Shown here in pieces: positions 33,465 through 43,430 of a stretch of 64,000 nucleotides of DNA; positions within the stretch are counted from its first letter, which is position 1; each line of letters starts with the position of its first letter. The notes under the pieces were generated by a model. The model ran no database searches and was not told the origin of the DNA. It was given only the letters and a program-made list of their open reading frames with translations. This stretch comes from Lamellibrachia satsuma (taxonomy: Eukaryota > Annelida > Polychaeta > Sabellida > Siboglinidae): the NCBI GenBank assembly GCA_033239005.1, contig BSQZ01000052.1:3506501-3570500 (forward strand), given 5' to 3'. The translations under genes were made by a program, and so were the position numbers.

Positions 33465-34986
33465 GCAATTATTTGAACGCTGTGCATGTTTTCTGTGATT
33501 GTGGTGATTTGCGTAATTGCTTCAAACGTCTGCATTAGTTCCCTCAAACGGTATGAATACTTCGTGAAACCGACCCAGCATCTAATTTTTTTGTGTTAGT
33601 CATTGTGTCCAAAATGACAGTTCAATTACTGGATTTAATCTGCACCTGTCCAATCAATAAATGACATACATCCATCAGTACTCACCCATCTGCAATGAGC
33701 CCATCAACACTCGCCCGTCAGCATTCACTTGTCAGCTCTCACCCACCAACACTCGCCCGTCAGCATTCACTCGTCAGCTCTCACCCACCAACACTCACCC
33801 GTCAACACTCTTGCGTCCTAAAGCTTCAACCTCAGCCTGATGATGTTCCTTTAAAAGTGTCCAGTCGTCCACTTCCAGATCATTGTATTCTTTAGTGTGC
33901 TGGGCATATTCCTTTAGTTTGTCATGGACTTTTTGTTGAACTTCCTCAGTGCAGTCTCCCACGGCCTCTATGACAAATGTTGACTCTCCCTTTTCTACAC
34001 AAATCGCGTAGTTTTGTTGTAGAGCTCTTATGAACTGGTTGCATTCTGCTGACTGGAGGAACTCTCGAAGGAAGCTCGCCACTGGAATCTCAAACCTATG
34101 AACGTTCTTCTCAAGTATCTCGGAAGCCTCCAACTTCTTAGAAAAATCTGTGGCAGTCAAATACAGCTGATCATCTCTCCCCGACAAAACGGCCTCAATT
34201 CCTGCTTTTGAGAATAACATTTGCAACTGTTGTTGGCCTCTGTCTGACATCAGTAGCTTAGCCCTTTGATTATCCACATCGGAGATGACATGGCGATCAA
34301 ACCTGAACACTTGTTCACATAACTTCAACATGGCCGGTTTCACACACATAGAGGCTCCACTCAGTTCGATTCCTTCTTTGACCCTTTTCAAAGAGCACCC
34401 TGGCAGAGACGACTGCCAATGTGGCAGCATCACCTTCAGGAGGTCTTGTTTCACCAGAGGACATCTCACTAGTTCTGTAATGCTGATCTCCTTTGGTGAG
34501 GGCACTCTGACAATTTTGACATGATTGCCAGCAATGGTGCGAAGTCTTTCTCTGTCAAATTTGATGGTTTCTTTCAACTTGACGATGGCCTCAGTCTTCC
34601 CCTTGTATTTTACATCCACGACTTCAGTTCTAGTCATATCTTCAATGTGGAGCTCCAGTGCATCCTGTGTCGTATCTGGTGACAGATCCTGACCAACAGA
34701 AGAGTTGCATTGTGCTTAATAAAATAATTGAAAAGGCATTTCCGTTAGTTCATTCACATATAGCACTGTCATGATTCCAATAAGCAATAACAAAATGAGG
34801 CAACACAATTTTACAAAAGAAACCAATTGTTATAACACATTAGACAAAATGTTTGGGTTTTGTCAAGACAACGACACGCAACAGCTCATACACAACAAAC
34901 AATAATCAAGGCAGGTGTGTTTTAGTAATGTCCATAAATGAGTCTACCTGGACGAGAAGAGTACAGGTATCATATCCTCCTGCCAT
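15413..34986 (-). CDS. PARP14-like ADP-ribosyltransferase, gene A (12 coding exons assembled)
   Basis: Likely a cytosolic or nuclear mono- or poly-ADP-ribosyltransferase of the macro-PARP group. Exons, 5' to 3' on the - strand: 34986-34948, 34688-33799, 33299-33145, 32350-32164, 31796-31745, 30602-30498, 30053-29934, 28939-28763, 27919-27841, 24598-24338, 16840-16169, 15687-15413. All have AG/GT borders and matching phases, totalling 3012 nt (about 1003 residues). Order of parts: RRM (about 8-75), KH-like region (80-360), acidic linker (about 395-425), macrodomain (about 425-602), KH-like module (about 615-715), PARP catalytic domain (about 745-1003). The triad is H870 (LFHGA), Y900 (GKGSYF) and E983 (FREFITY), so the third residue is Glu as in tankyrases and PARP1, where vertebrate PARP14 has Leu. 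The start is tentative, as an upstream exon cannot be excluded. Confidence 0.85.
16169..16840 (-). CDS. PARP gene A exon 11 (catalytic domain, major part)
   Basis: A 672-nt exon with acceptor ATTTGTAG and donor GCAG|GTAATA. Contains the donor-loop lead-in [20 protein letters not shown], the NAD-binding His in EHFLFHGA, and [18 protein letters not shown] carrying the catalytic Tyr. These are the diagnostic blocks of the PARP fold (Pfam PARP family). Confidence 0.93.
17169..17613 (+). mobile_element. L2-like LINE 3' end, A-specific insertion
   Basis: The block ends in AAAGCGCCATAGAGC...CACTATATAAATATCG followed by TTATTATTATT, the typical L2-like 3' tail. Copy B reads straight through the flanks near 49895, which shows insertion after the A/B duplication. 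Confidence 0.7.
18202..18911. mobile_element. Unclassified ~710-bp repeat, A-specific insertion
   Basis: Absent from the matching point in copy B (near 51007). Its start resembles, inverted, the sequence at 38110-38175 (around CATCCGGGCATTCGGCTAAT). An inner part resembles 3525-3590 and, inverted, 36810-36850 (around ATTGACACAACTGTCAGACT). It also shares GTTCACGAAGGCGA-type sequence with the palindromes near 36600. No ORF is seen, so it is probably a non-autonomous DNA element. Confidence 0.55.
19169..20140 (+). mobile_element. CR1-like LINE, ORF1 with SGNH/GDSL esterase-like domain
   Basis: A long basic, repetitive Arg/Gly/Thr/Glu-rich N-terminus is followed by [32 protein letters not shown] and [13 protein letters not shown], then [17 protein letters not shown] in another frame. 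GDS, GTNN and DGLHLSGKG match blocks I, III and V of SGNH hydrolases, as found in ORF1 proteins of CR1-type LINEs. The frame breaks near 19904. Confidence 0.8.
20141..23182 (+). mobile_element. CR1-like LINE, ORF2 (endonuclease and reverse transcriptase) and 3' tail
   Basis: Endonuclease blocks are [40 protein letters not shown] and a degraded SDH site (NSNHNQI). RT blocks are [61 protein letters not shown] and FADDTKLF. The C-terminus has [12 protein letters not shown]. Stops and frameshifts occur near 20440, 21045, 21235, 21753 and 22359. The 3' end near 22970 is followed by a few (AT)n repeats, and a long (AT)n tract occupies 23099-23182. Confidence 0.88.
23270..24207. mobile_element. Possible hAT-type MITE with AAATAC subterminal repeats
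   Basis: Both ends are dense in AAATACAAATAC / GTATTTAAATAC motifs and start with AGGG-type termini that face each other. The middle is unrelated. It sits at the right end of the A-specific block. The family assignment rests on the subterminal repeats only. Confidence 0.4.
24338..24598 (-). CDS. PARP gene A exon 10 (KH-like module)
   Basis: A 261-nt symmetrical exon (phase 1 on both sides) with acceptor CTATACAG and donor CATAG|GTAATG. Encodes a basic Ser/Gln linker and then [16 protein letters not shown]...EEVRIIIG, which continues in the next exon with [18 protein letters not shown], a KH-like strand-helix-strand layout. A degenerate homologue exists in copy C (44692-44436). Copy B lacks it. 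Confidence 0.8.
24659..27430 (-). mobile_element. Rex1/Babar-like LINE in PARP A intron, with internal minisatellite
   Basis: On the - strand, in order: endonuclease end ([27 protein letters not shown]), linker ([20 protein letters not shown]), RT fingers ([18 protein letters not shown]), RT palm ([45 protein letters not shown]), [14 protein letters not shown] and [10 protein letters not shown]. The 3' end at 24659 is CAATAAAGGTTTTCAATTCAATTC-like, a Rex1/L2-type tail. Frames are broken and a 37-bp array interrupts the RT. Copy B lacks the whole region. Confidence 0.82.
25997..26553. repeat. 37-bp minisatellite, about 15 copies, derived from LINE RT coding sequence
   Basis: The unit TGTTAAAGTGGCATCCTCCA continues CCCCTCCCTGCCCTGTA and repeats about 15 times, with the last copies gaining a base. 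On the - strand each unit reads YRAGRGG-type sequence, the same segment the flanking RT uses ([15 protein letters not shown]). Unit length 37 is not a multiple of three, so the expansion destroys the frame. Confidence 0.92.
27841..28939 (-). CDS. PARP gene A exons 8-9 (C-terminal half of macrodomain)
   Basis: Exon 8 (28939-28763, 59 codons) has [20 protein letters not shown] and GCGKLHY, matching the SIAFP..STG ligand loop of macrodomains. Exon 9 (27919-27841) gives the last strand and helix ([18 protein letters not shown]). Acceptors are TTCCACAG and GTCTACAG. The exon 8 homologue is cut at the duplication junction in copy C. Confidence 0.85.
29934..31796 (-). CDS. PARP gene A exons 5-7 (N-terminal half of macrodomain)
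   Basis: Exon 5 (31796-31745) gives [14 protein letters not shown], exon 6 (30602-30498) gives [20 protein letters not shown], and exon 7 (30053-29934) gives [20 protein letters not shown]. Together they follow the macrodomain pattern GDIT..DVIVNAAN..GG..A.G..V.T..G.L.C..V.H. The canonical GDIT is VDLT and the NAAN asparagines are missing, so ADP-ribose binding may be altered. All three exons have copy B counterparts. Confidence 0.8.
30880..31035. repeat. Degenerate GCTGGAGGAGGTCATA minisatellite in PARP A intron
   Basis: Imperfect 15-18-bp units with the core GCTGGAGGAGGTCATA. A related array occupies the equivalent intron of copy B at 55295-55450, so it predates the duplication. Confidence 0.8.
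31928..32110. repeat. Two (AT)n microsatellites flanking 70 bases of unique sequence
   Basis: AT tracts at about 31933-31994 and 32068-32110 lie between PARP A exons 4 and 5. ORFs rich in YIYIYI across them are compositional artefacts. Confidence 0.9.
32164..32350 (-). CDS. PARP gene A exon 4 (acidic linker)
   Basis: Acceptor ACTTTTAG and donor GAAAG|GTAACA. Starts [19 protein letters not shown] and ends in a Glu/Asp-rich stretch ([20 protein letters not shown]). The matching exon in copy B is 56139-55974. Confidence 0.8.
33145..33299 (-). CDS. PARP gene A exon 3
   Basis: Acceptor TTTTATAG and donor CCTG|GTAGGC. Encodes about 51 residues including [20 protein letters not shown], a KH-like strand-helix piece. 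Phases fit exons 2 and 4. No counterpart was found beside copy B. Confidence 0.75.
33370..33461. repeat. (AT)n microsatellite, PARP A intron 2
   Basis: About 46 uninterrupted AT units. Confidence 0.92.
33670..33798. repeat. ~45-bp minisatellite beside the PARP A exon 2 donor
   Basis: Units such as CAACACTCGCCCGTCAGCAT and TCAGCTCTCACCCACCAACA repeat about 2.5 times, ending in the true exon/intron border. On the - strand they repeat TGACGGGCGAGTG and GGTGGGTGAGAG, which look like copies of the GACGG|GTGAGT donor. Confidence 0.75.
33799..34688 (-). CDS. PARP gene A exon 2 (RRM and KH-like repeats)
   Basis: An 890-nt open exon with acceptor TTGGTCAG and donor GACGG|GTGAGT. It encodes the rest of the RRM ([19 protein letters not shown]) and then alternating helix/strand segments similar in layout to the KH-like region of PARP14. 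The donor lies at the edge of a 45-bp minisatellite that repeats donor-like sequence. Confidence 0.8.
34948..34986 (-). CDS. PARP gene A exon 1 (start of RRM)
   Basis: ATG at 34986-34984 and donor CAG|GTAGAC. The 13 residues end TCTLLVQ, and exon 2 continues [13 protein letters not shown], together forming strand 1 and helix 1 of an RRM. An in-frame stop lies further upstream on this strand, but an upstream spliced exon remains possible. Confidence 0.6.
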
Positions 34987-35116
34987 GTCCACGCAGTCAG
35001 TGTCTACTTCTCCCAGCTCCAGGCAAATTCACATCAACGATGTCTTGTTGCTCTCCTGTCATTAGGAAAACAAAGCAACTTATTGTGATATATAGTAAAT
35101 TATAGTGTGTGCGTGG

Positions 35117-35146
35117 GTTTGTGCATGCGATGGAGCATGCACAAAC
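35117..35146. repeat. Perfect 12-bp inverted repeat in a GT-rich tract
   Basis: GTTTGTGCATGC, six-base spacer, GCATGCACAAAC, surrounded by alternating purine/pyrimidine GTGTGC sequence upstream of PARP gene A exon 1. Confidence 0.75.
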
Positions 35147-35381
35147 GCTTGTGTCTGTGTGTGTGCGTGCATGTGTGCGTGCTAATTAGATTACACAAAT
35201 AGGAAATTCTTTAACTAAATTAGTAATTAATCTAGATTAAATTAGCAAATAAATTTGGATACACCTACATTAATTTAACATACAATTAAGTAAGTTTAAC
35301 TATATGATGTAGTTTACATGCAATTTAACTGCAGATACCCTTTTGTCTGCCCAACTGACGGTGAAGTCTATTTGTCTACAT

Positions 35382-35985
35382 CAGAGGTTCTCAACCTGGG
35401 TTATGCGTACCCCCAGGGGCCGATCGTCCTGAAACGAATGACCATGAAATCAATCACTGTGTGAGCCGGCCATGACTTGTTAAGCAAGTTCATGTGGACA
35501 ACGATGTAGCTTAAACATGTCAGCTTCAGTAGCTGCCTTTGTTAAAGAGTTTTTCAATTAATTTTCGAGACTGACGCGGTCAAAGAATTTGGTGATCTCA
35601 TCTTTCTGCGACATCACGTTCCCCCGTGAGAGCCTGTGTGGAATAGCAGATCGACCTTGGTCTACCCAAGAGGCATAAGAGCCTGGTATTGAGGGTATTG
35701 GACTTGATGACTTTTACCAGTTAGGCAATATAACCGTTGAAACGAGGCGAACTCGTTGTAACAAATACTTTAGATGGGAAGCATCTTAACTGGGAAAACT
35801 GTATGTCTTTCAAGATTAGCTATTCGTGGACTTGGATCACGTTTTCTAATAGTTTTGAATATTTGGTTGACGGGAATACATTTTGTGTGAATTTGATAGT
35901 GTTACGTAAACACAGTTTCTCCTTAGCGGAGAAATCTCTGCGTACTCCTGGAAAACATCTGGCGTAACCAAAGTTGAGAACCTCA
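35382..35985. mobile_element. Non-autonomous hAT-like element
   Basis: The left end CAGAGGTTCTCAACCTGGG is a widespread hAT terminus, and the right end reads inverted CATGAGGTTCTCAACTTTGG. Flanks TCTACAT and GCTACAT resemble a target duplication. The ~600-bp interior has no transposase. Confidence 0.7.
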
Positions 35986-36407
35986 TGCTACATATCTCTT
36001 TCCATAAATCCCATCCAGGATATATGGTTGGTAATAAATGTCAGAAAAGAAAATATGGCTGTATTCACTATATCTGTTGTTGTGTTGTATTGTGTTGTGT
36101 TGTTGCCTTGCTCAAACATTGTTTTATAAAAAATATGACTTGTTCATTTCTGTATCACGATACCTGAATGATGTTCACGCATTGTTTACAATTTGCTATT
36201 GCTGTGGAAGACTGACTCAACTTTAATATGAAATGTCTGTCACGTGTATGTTAATAACAAAATGATTTTATATTCAAAGATTAAAATGTGTATTAATTTG
36301 TCTAGTATGACATAAAATATGTATAAACACCAACTTTGAATAATCTGGCAATTTCAACCAAAGTATACTATATTTCTGTCATGAATCTACTGAGAATTCC
36401 TTAGGTT

Positions 36408-36594
36408 TCTTTTTCATTTTGGACTTTACTTCCTAGAAGTGATCCGTTTTGTTAGCAGCTTTTGTGAATCATTATTTTTCACGATTCTAATTAATGTCGC
36501 TTATCCGACTCTAATTAGAAGCGTGAAAAATAATGATTCCCAAAAGCTGCTAACGAAACGAATCATTTCTAGGAAGTAAAGTCCAAAATAAAAA
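36408..36594. repeat. Long imperfect palindrome (arms ~84 bp)
   Basis: The left arm from about 36408 (GGACTTTACTTCCTAGAAGT at 36421) pairs with the right arm ending near 36594 (CTAGGAAGTAAAGTCC). The arms also share TTAGCAGCTTTTG/CAAAAGCTGCTAA. The ~18-base hinge contains GTCGCTTATCCGACT. Confidence 0.85.
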
Positions 36595-36600
36595 CAACGG

Positions 36601-36692
36601 CACCAGACTGTTCTCAGCGAATTCACGAGGACGTGCGAATGTCGCTTATGTGACTCTTGCTCGCCCTCGTGGATTCGCCGAGAACAGTTTGG
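36601..36692. repeat. Second palindrome with the same hinge motif
   Basis: CTGTTCTCAGCGAATTCACG at 36608 pairs with CGTGGATTCGCCGAGAACAG ending near 36687. The hinge contains GTCGCTTATGTGACT, nearly identical to the hinge of the preceding palindrome. Confidence 0.8.
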
Positions 36693-37177
36693 CTTCGTTG
36701 CCGTGTTGGTGTCGTTTTTACCCACTGGCATCACTTTTGTACAGGCATTCCCGTGAAGCGCCAACAACCAATATGTGTCACTATCATGATTCTATAATAC
36801 ATTTTTTTTGTCTTTTCAGTCTGACAGTTGTGTCAATATACATGTATAGTCAAAGTTTAAAGCTAATTTTAATAGCATCGCAATGATCGCATAAACTGAT
36901 AAAAGTTCTTGGTAATCGTTTACTTAACTTGCCTAAATTATTAGGGCTTTATGTCTTCGGTTTTTCCAGCGTTTTTGTAGCTGAATGCGTTCCTTACATC
37001 ATTCCGCATATGTTCCAGTAAAAAAGTTCATGTATTCTTTAAAAATAATGTGTTTTAGGCCACTTTTAATCAGTTTTACACATCAAAACAGCGGAACTGA
37101 TTGCACGATAAACATAGCGCGTTTGCGATTTGCGCATTAGTCACGCCTGTGTGCTATTAGAACTGTGAAGGCGATGT

Positions 37178-38105
<928 letters not shown>

Positions 38106-38109
38106 TGGT

Positions 38110-39073
38110 ATTTTATGAACTAGCCAAATGCCCGGATAACATAGTAATAAGCTAATTATGTATGTAACCAGAATTTGGGTGTGTATATAATTCCGGTTCA
38201 CAAAGAAAAGTACACTTTGTATCCAGGCGACGATATGTGCGGCAAACGGTGGCGCCACAACACGGAGCCCGGATAATCGAGGCTAGCGCCTCATCGATAA
38301 TTTCCTGTTAGCAACGCGCCGGCCATATTTGAGTCGCTGACAACTATTGACAACAAACTGCATGTTGCTGTTGCGTGCATTACTATTAGTCGAACGATTT
38401 CTTTCGCTCACAAACTTGTGTTGTCGCGACTAAATATATGTTTACTATGAAAGCCAGTCAAATGAAATAAATGTTGAATTTGTCACTCAAACAAAATGTA
38501 ATTTACATATTTTCGTGGTTCGGGGTGCCAGTGGCAGCGCCAAATTATTAAATACTGGATTTTTACCTACCCTATCTCCTATGTCACTAGTCACTACGCG
38601 TTATGCCTTGGGCTTGGTTATGTCATATGACCTGTGATTACGATTACTGTCGCAACACTTGTCCAGGATAAAAAAAAATATGGATTCGTTTACTTACTTC
38701 GTGCGATTTAAACTGTTCTTGACCGCATCGCGTCGTTACAAACAAACTCGTGTTCCGGGGATTCCCACATAACGTGTTTTTGCGTGGTTCTTCCGGTCGT
38801 TGGTTATACGTGATTGCCACCTTCCCGGTTAAGAATAAGGCTCACGATCAGGCTGTACTGTTGACGTTGTGGTAAAACCGCCCAGCCATTGCTCCTGTGA
38901 CCCGTAATATACGTGTCTTTGGTAGAAAATATATAGAAGAAACGGTTTGAAGAACAATAATGAGTAGATTTACTTCAAATCCGATTAGCCCGGGGTGTAA
39001 GTGTCGGCGCGTATGAAGCTGCGTATGTTCTATGTACAATTTTACCGTGGAATATGTCATATGTATGTAGTGA
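38110..39073. repeat. Dispersed repeat, copy 1 (related to 59430-60232 and inverted 60860-61510)
   Basis: Blocks such as GTTAGCAACGCGCCGGCCAT, GAGTCGCTGACAACTATTGA, GACTAAATATATGTTTACTA, TTTACTTACTTCGTGCGATT and AATAAGGCTCACGATCAGGC recur in the same order at 59430-60232. It has no convincing coding frame and is probably a DNA element. Confidence 0.75.
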
Positions 39074-39111
39074 TCTATTTTGGAGGTAGTGGACCATGCC
39101 CCCGCCTTGTC

Positions 39112-39143
<32 letters not shown>

Positions 39144-40508
39144 ATGCGTGCGTGCGTGCATGAATAGATTCTACAATCTACCCAATATCCAGTTGTGTCC
39201 CCGACTGTCCCGACATTCACCACTGAATATCTTCTTCACACAGTGGGGAAATATGAATCCACATATGACATGTAGATGGACAGTATGTATACTATTGTTA
39301 CGAGATGCAACGTTGTGCTTTGAGTGCGAAGGTGACCCAGTGGAATTATGTTCGCTGTCGCTGCAAGAAAAAGCTAACCGGTCCTAGCACAGAGCCTGTC
39401 CACCCCGTCGATTCAAAAGGGATCAAATAATCTCCTGGATCTTGCAGTGCACGGAGGGAAACGGGATTTAATTGATATTCCAAACAAAGAACATATTGCG
39501 TGGAAATATAGTAATGTGGGAAATCGCGAGAAATTGGACTGTGTTTCGGAGATACTGATCTCGAGATCTTCAAATGGGGAATCTCCAAGAATGTGTTGAA
39601 GTATGCGATGTATATAACAGGCGTTCACTGCCTGGCGTCCAGAAAAAGTGTCGTGGACAATTTCGATCGCCTCGCTTCGCCACATTTTCTGGACCAAGAC
39701 TAAGAGTGCATTCCTCGTCACGGGTGGAAACTGACTTCCGGAAAGTTGCTCATCCATTCGTTGCATTTTTCTTCTCTAGACATCGCCAAAAAGGAATAGT
39801 ATCTGCAAGAAAATGGAGGTGTACGGCTGCGTAAAGGTAGGTATGCAATAGTCGGTCGGATGAGACTGATGTTGCCCGTCAATGTGTATGCTTCCTTTAT
39901 CCTCGATCACGCAAGGAACCCGCTGTAACACGTCCTCTGGCAGCCAGAAAGGACCGAAGGCGTGAGGAGGGAGGAAGCATGGTAAACTGGCAGTTTTTGT
40001 CGGAGCTGTCCAACGAAAATTGAAGCAGTAAGCGAGGGCATAGCCACCGGAAACGGAGCAGAGACATGACACCTACCGTCTTCTTTCCGTCGACCAACCA
40101 CGTTTCCAACAACTGTAGCTTCATCGGAAGATCACCAGAAAGTGACGAGGACCCAAATGGCGCAGTACAAAGACTCTATTTTCATATTTAGACCCTAATC
40201 CCGTTGATGTGGCAAGATGTTCTTTGCCATCGACGAATCGAATGCTGCACAATCAAGCTGATTATAACGTTGTTTTCAGTTGTTCCAGCAAAGACTCTGC
40301 AGAAACGTTCCTTACACTCACATGACCGATGTGGCCTGGATAGCTCGACGTGTGGCTGTTCCAAACCAATGTTGAATGGACGAGACATATATTCTCATTC
40401 GTGACATTGATACGAGATCGCGGAAATAGGGATGCTCAACTGTGAGCGTACAATCTCAGAAAACCTTTTATCTAGAACTCGCAGATCAAGACAGAAAATG
40501 TGTGTGTG

Positions 40509-40556
<48 letters not shown>

Positions 40557-41500
40557 TTCGTGTGGTAAACCACATTGGATTTGTCAAAATGATGTCTCGT
40601 GGTTGCAGAAAAATGGAAACCAAAGATTGAAAGCCAAAGGTAGGTTACAATATAATCTGATTGTGCCAGCGAAGGTAAGTCACTGGTTGCGATAGTGTCG
40701 GTTGGTAGTACATGTCGTCAGCAAGAGCAAATTAATTTTTTATATTTCAGTATAAGAAATGTAAAAACATGTTGCTAAGCACCGAGTGATTTCATGTTAA
40801 ATTCTACCCATGCACTATGCGGAAGACAACAAAAACATAAGTACAGTTAAAATACATGGAAGGTATAAATATAACGAATTAACACTTATTCTTGTAATAT
40901 CATACACACATCCGTGTACCGATATTGCCATTATACGAACATCACTGGGTTTAAAATAACAATTAATATTTCATCATATCTTAACTACAAAGGCATTGGT
41001 GTAATGTAATAATAAGAGTGACAATATAAAACAATAGTGTCAAGAAACGTCGCATATGGCTGCGACCAAAACCCAGAGTTATTATAATTAAATCTTGCAG
41101 TTGCTCATTACTAGTTCTACATAGTGCCTACATATTTAATCTCTGTCATGATATTGAAACCAAGTCATCCGATGCTTGTAAAGAGAGTAAAAATTTTAAT
41201 GAATCATATGTTTATATCATGCAGAGAATCAAGGGCATTGATTGTTAAGTAATTACTATTGCACATGTTCGTTAGGCTGTAAAGTCCTTCTTGAGATATT
41301 CTTATTTCACGAGACAGACACTGGCCACTACTACATATGTTAGAAGACATTATTTAACATTTCGTGCACACAATACACCTAATACAGTTTCACTGAAAAC
41401 CGCTACGTGCTATGCATTTTCTTGCCTTGTGTCATTTGTGTTGAATTTAGTAAGACAATGATATTAACATATTATCTCCCGTATTGTCAAAACAAACTTT
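39074..41500. other. Intergenic stretch without recognisable gene
   Basis: Contains a (CGTG)n tract at 39113-39160 and a (TG)n(CGTG)n tract at 40499-40560. Open frames of about 100-117 codons occur on the - strand (39413-39766, 39776-40072), but I recognise no domain and their length is compatible with chance. The base composition is somewhat more GC-rich than its surroundings from 39300 to 40500. Confidence 0.5.
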
Positions 41501-42338
41501 CCACTTTAGTCAGGTTTGTTGATGAACTTATCAGCATCATTTCCTGTTGTATGTGATGAGGTAGGCTGGATAACTTTGGCTCTTTTCATAGACGATAAAT
41601 TCACGGAACAACAGCGATGTAGCGCTACCAACATATGTTGTCTTGTGTGTGCCCCATAACAGAGTCAAAGAATCGGCTCTTCTTGCAAGATAAACATCGT
41701 TCATCTTCGTGGCCCACACATGGTGGACGCTTCCTTTCCCACTCTGACTTCTTTGCAACGTAGCTGTGCCATAAGTAACATGTAGTGTGGATCAGCCGCC
41801 CTTTTGTCTTTGTTTTTGTCTGAAAATAGTAATGGACAACATGAAAACATATACGTAGACTACACATATGCTATTATCATCGTTCTGACAGGAATGTTTT
41901 AACTATTGTTGTATTAAACATAGAACCTCTACAATACAACATTTAGAGTACATCAACAACGAACAGGTTATAGACAAATGCGATTCACTTTCAAACTGAA
42001 TTTAAAAATCACGTCGCTGATGAAAATATATAGTAAGAATCATGCATGAAGGGTGACCCTCGCCACCCTCTATTCCAACTTGAGCCAGCACCAAAGAGGT
42101 TGAAGTCAAGGAATAGCTTCCGTCATGCTGTTAAGCCCTGTTCTGCTGCAGGATAGACACTTGGTCGAGGCACCTGCGATAAAGACCCCACAAAGTGTAT
42201 CGTGACCATGAGGAGAGTCCCTGCCAAAAGAAGCCTGTGGACGCTGCAGATACCTGATATAGAAGGGGTATACAATCAAGATGGCCCCACCGAATGTGAC
42301 CATGGAGATGAAATGGTGGACCATGATATAGTTGACAA

Positions 42339-43430
42339 CATGGACAAAAAGTCACTGCACTAACTTTACTAGATCACTCAGCAGCTTTCGATACGATTGA
42401 TCATTCAAACCGTTTACAATGCCTCCATTTGGCATTGATGGCACAGCTCTTCGATGGTTCAAATAATATTTTTCAGACAGACACTAAAGCATTAACATAT
42501 CTGGCACACTATCTTGACCACAACACCTCCCATTCGGCGTCCCGCAAGGATCCGTCCTTGGACCTGTTCTGTTTAGCTTATATACTACGTCTCTCAGCCA
42601 AGTCATTACTGATCATTATCTCAGTCATCACCTGTATGCTGATGATATACATGTTTTTACATATCACTTTCACAATGAAATGCACAAGAATCTGTTTCGA
42701 CTTTAAGTGATTGTGTCACCGACATCTTGTCTCGCACGGAATCAAGTAAGATGAAGCTTAACCCAGATAAAACATACCGTATCATAATAAGCACTAAGTA
42801 ACAACGAAATAGGGTAATCAGCCATTTTCCAGTTAAACTGCTTGGCAGTGACACATCCCCTTCAGATACCGTTTGTAATCTAGGTTTTGTCTTTGACAGT
42901 GACTTCGATTTTCGCCACCATATTTCTCAAGTAGGCAAATCCTGTTTCTACCATATACGTGATCTCCGTTGAATTTGGCGTTACGTATGTTTATCTAGTG
43001 CTAAAACAATATCAACTGCACTAATTAGTAGCCACCTTGACTATTGTAATTTACTACTAAACAACATTGCTAAAAGAGACTTCCACTACGTAGATAGTTA
43101 CACTGGCTTCCTGTTAAATATCAAATCAATTTTAAACTGTCCACTATTACATATCGTGGTCTGTCTACACAATAACCTAGTCTCATGCACCTTTCAAATA
43201 TCCATAGGCAGCTCAGATCATCAATTTCAAACCACTTACTGTTCCTAAAACTAAAGTTAACTTGGGCAAACGTGCTTTCTTTGTCGCTGCTCCTATAGCA
43301 TGGAATGAACTACTCTCCATCACTTTGAAAACATCTGAAACTATAGCTATCTTCCGAAAAAAAACTCGATACATATTATTCCAAATTGCATTTCCACAAT
43401 CAATTTTCGGTGGTCCCTCGTTCTGATAAT
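42339..43430 (+). mobile_element. L2-like LINE fragment inside PARP pseudogene C
   Basis: The + strand gives LTLLDHSAAFDTIDHSN, then a [14 protein letters not shown] block read across frames near 42536, a YADD-like site near 42636, and post-RT sequence with LQWLPVKY-like and WNEL-like remnants to about 43430. Many frameshifts are present. The 42060-42338 sequence to its left is unclassified. Confidence 0.7.

Noticed and set aside
39346..40124. Several 75-117-codon ORFs on both strands, considered as a transposase
   Set aside because: No catalytic motif or recognisable domain could be read. Lengths fit chance in a slightly GC-richer region.
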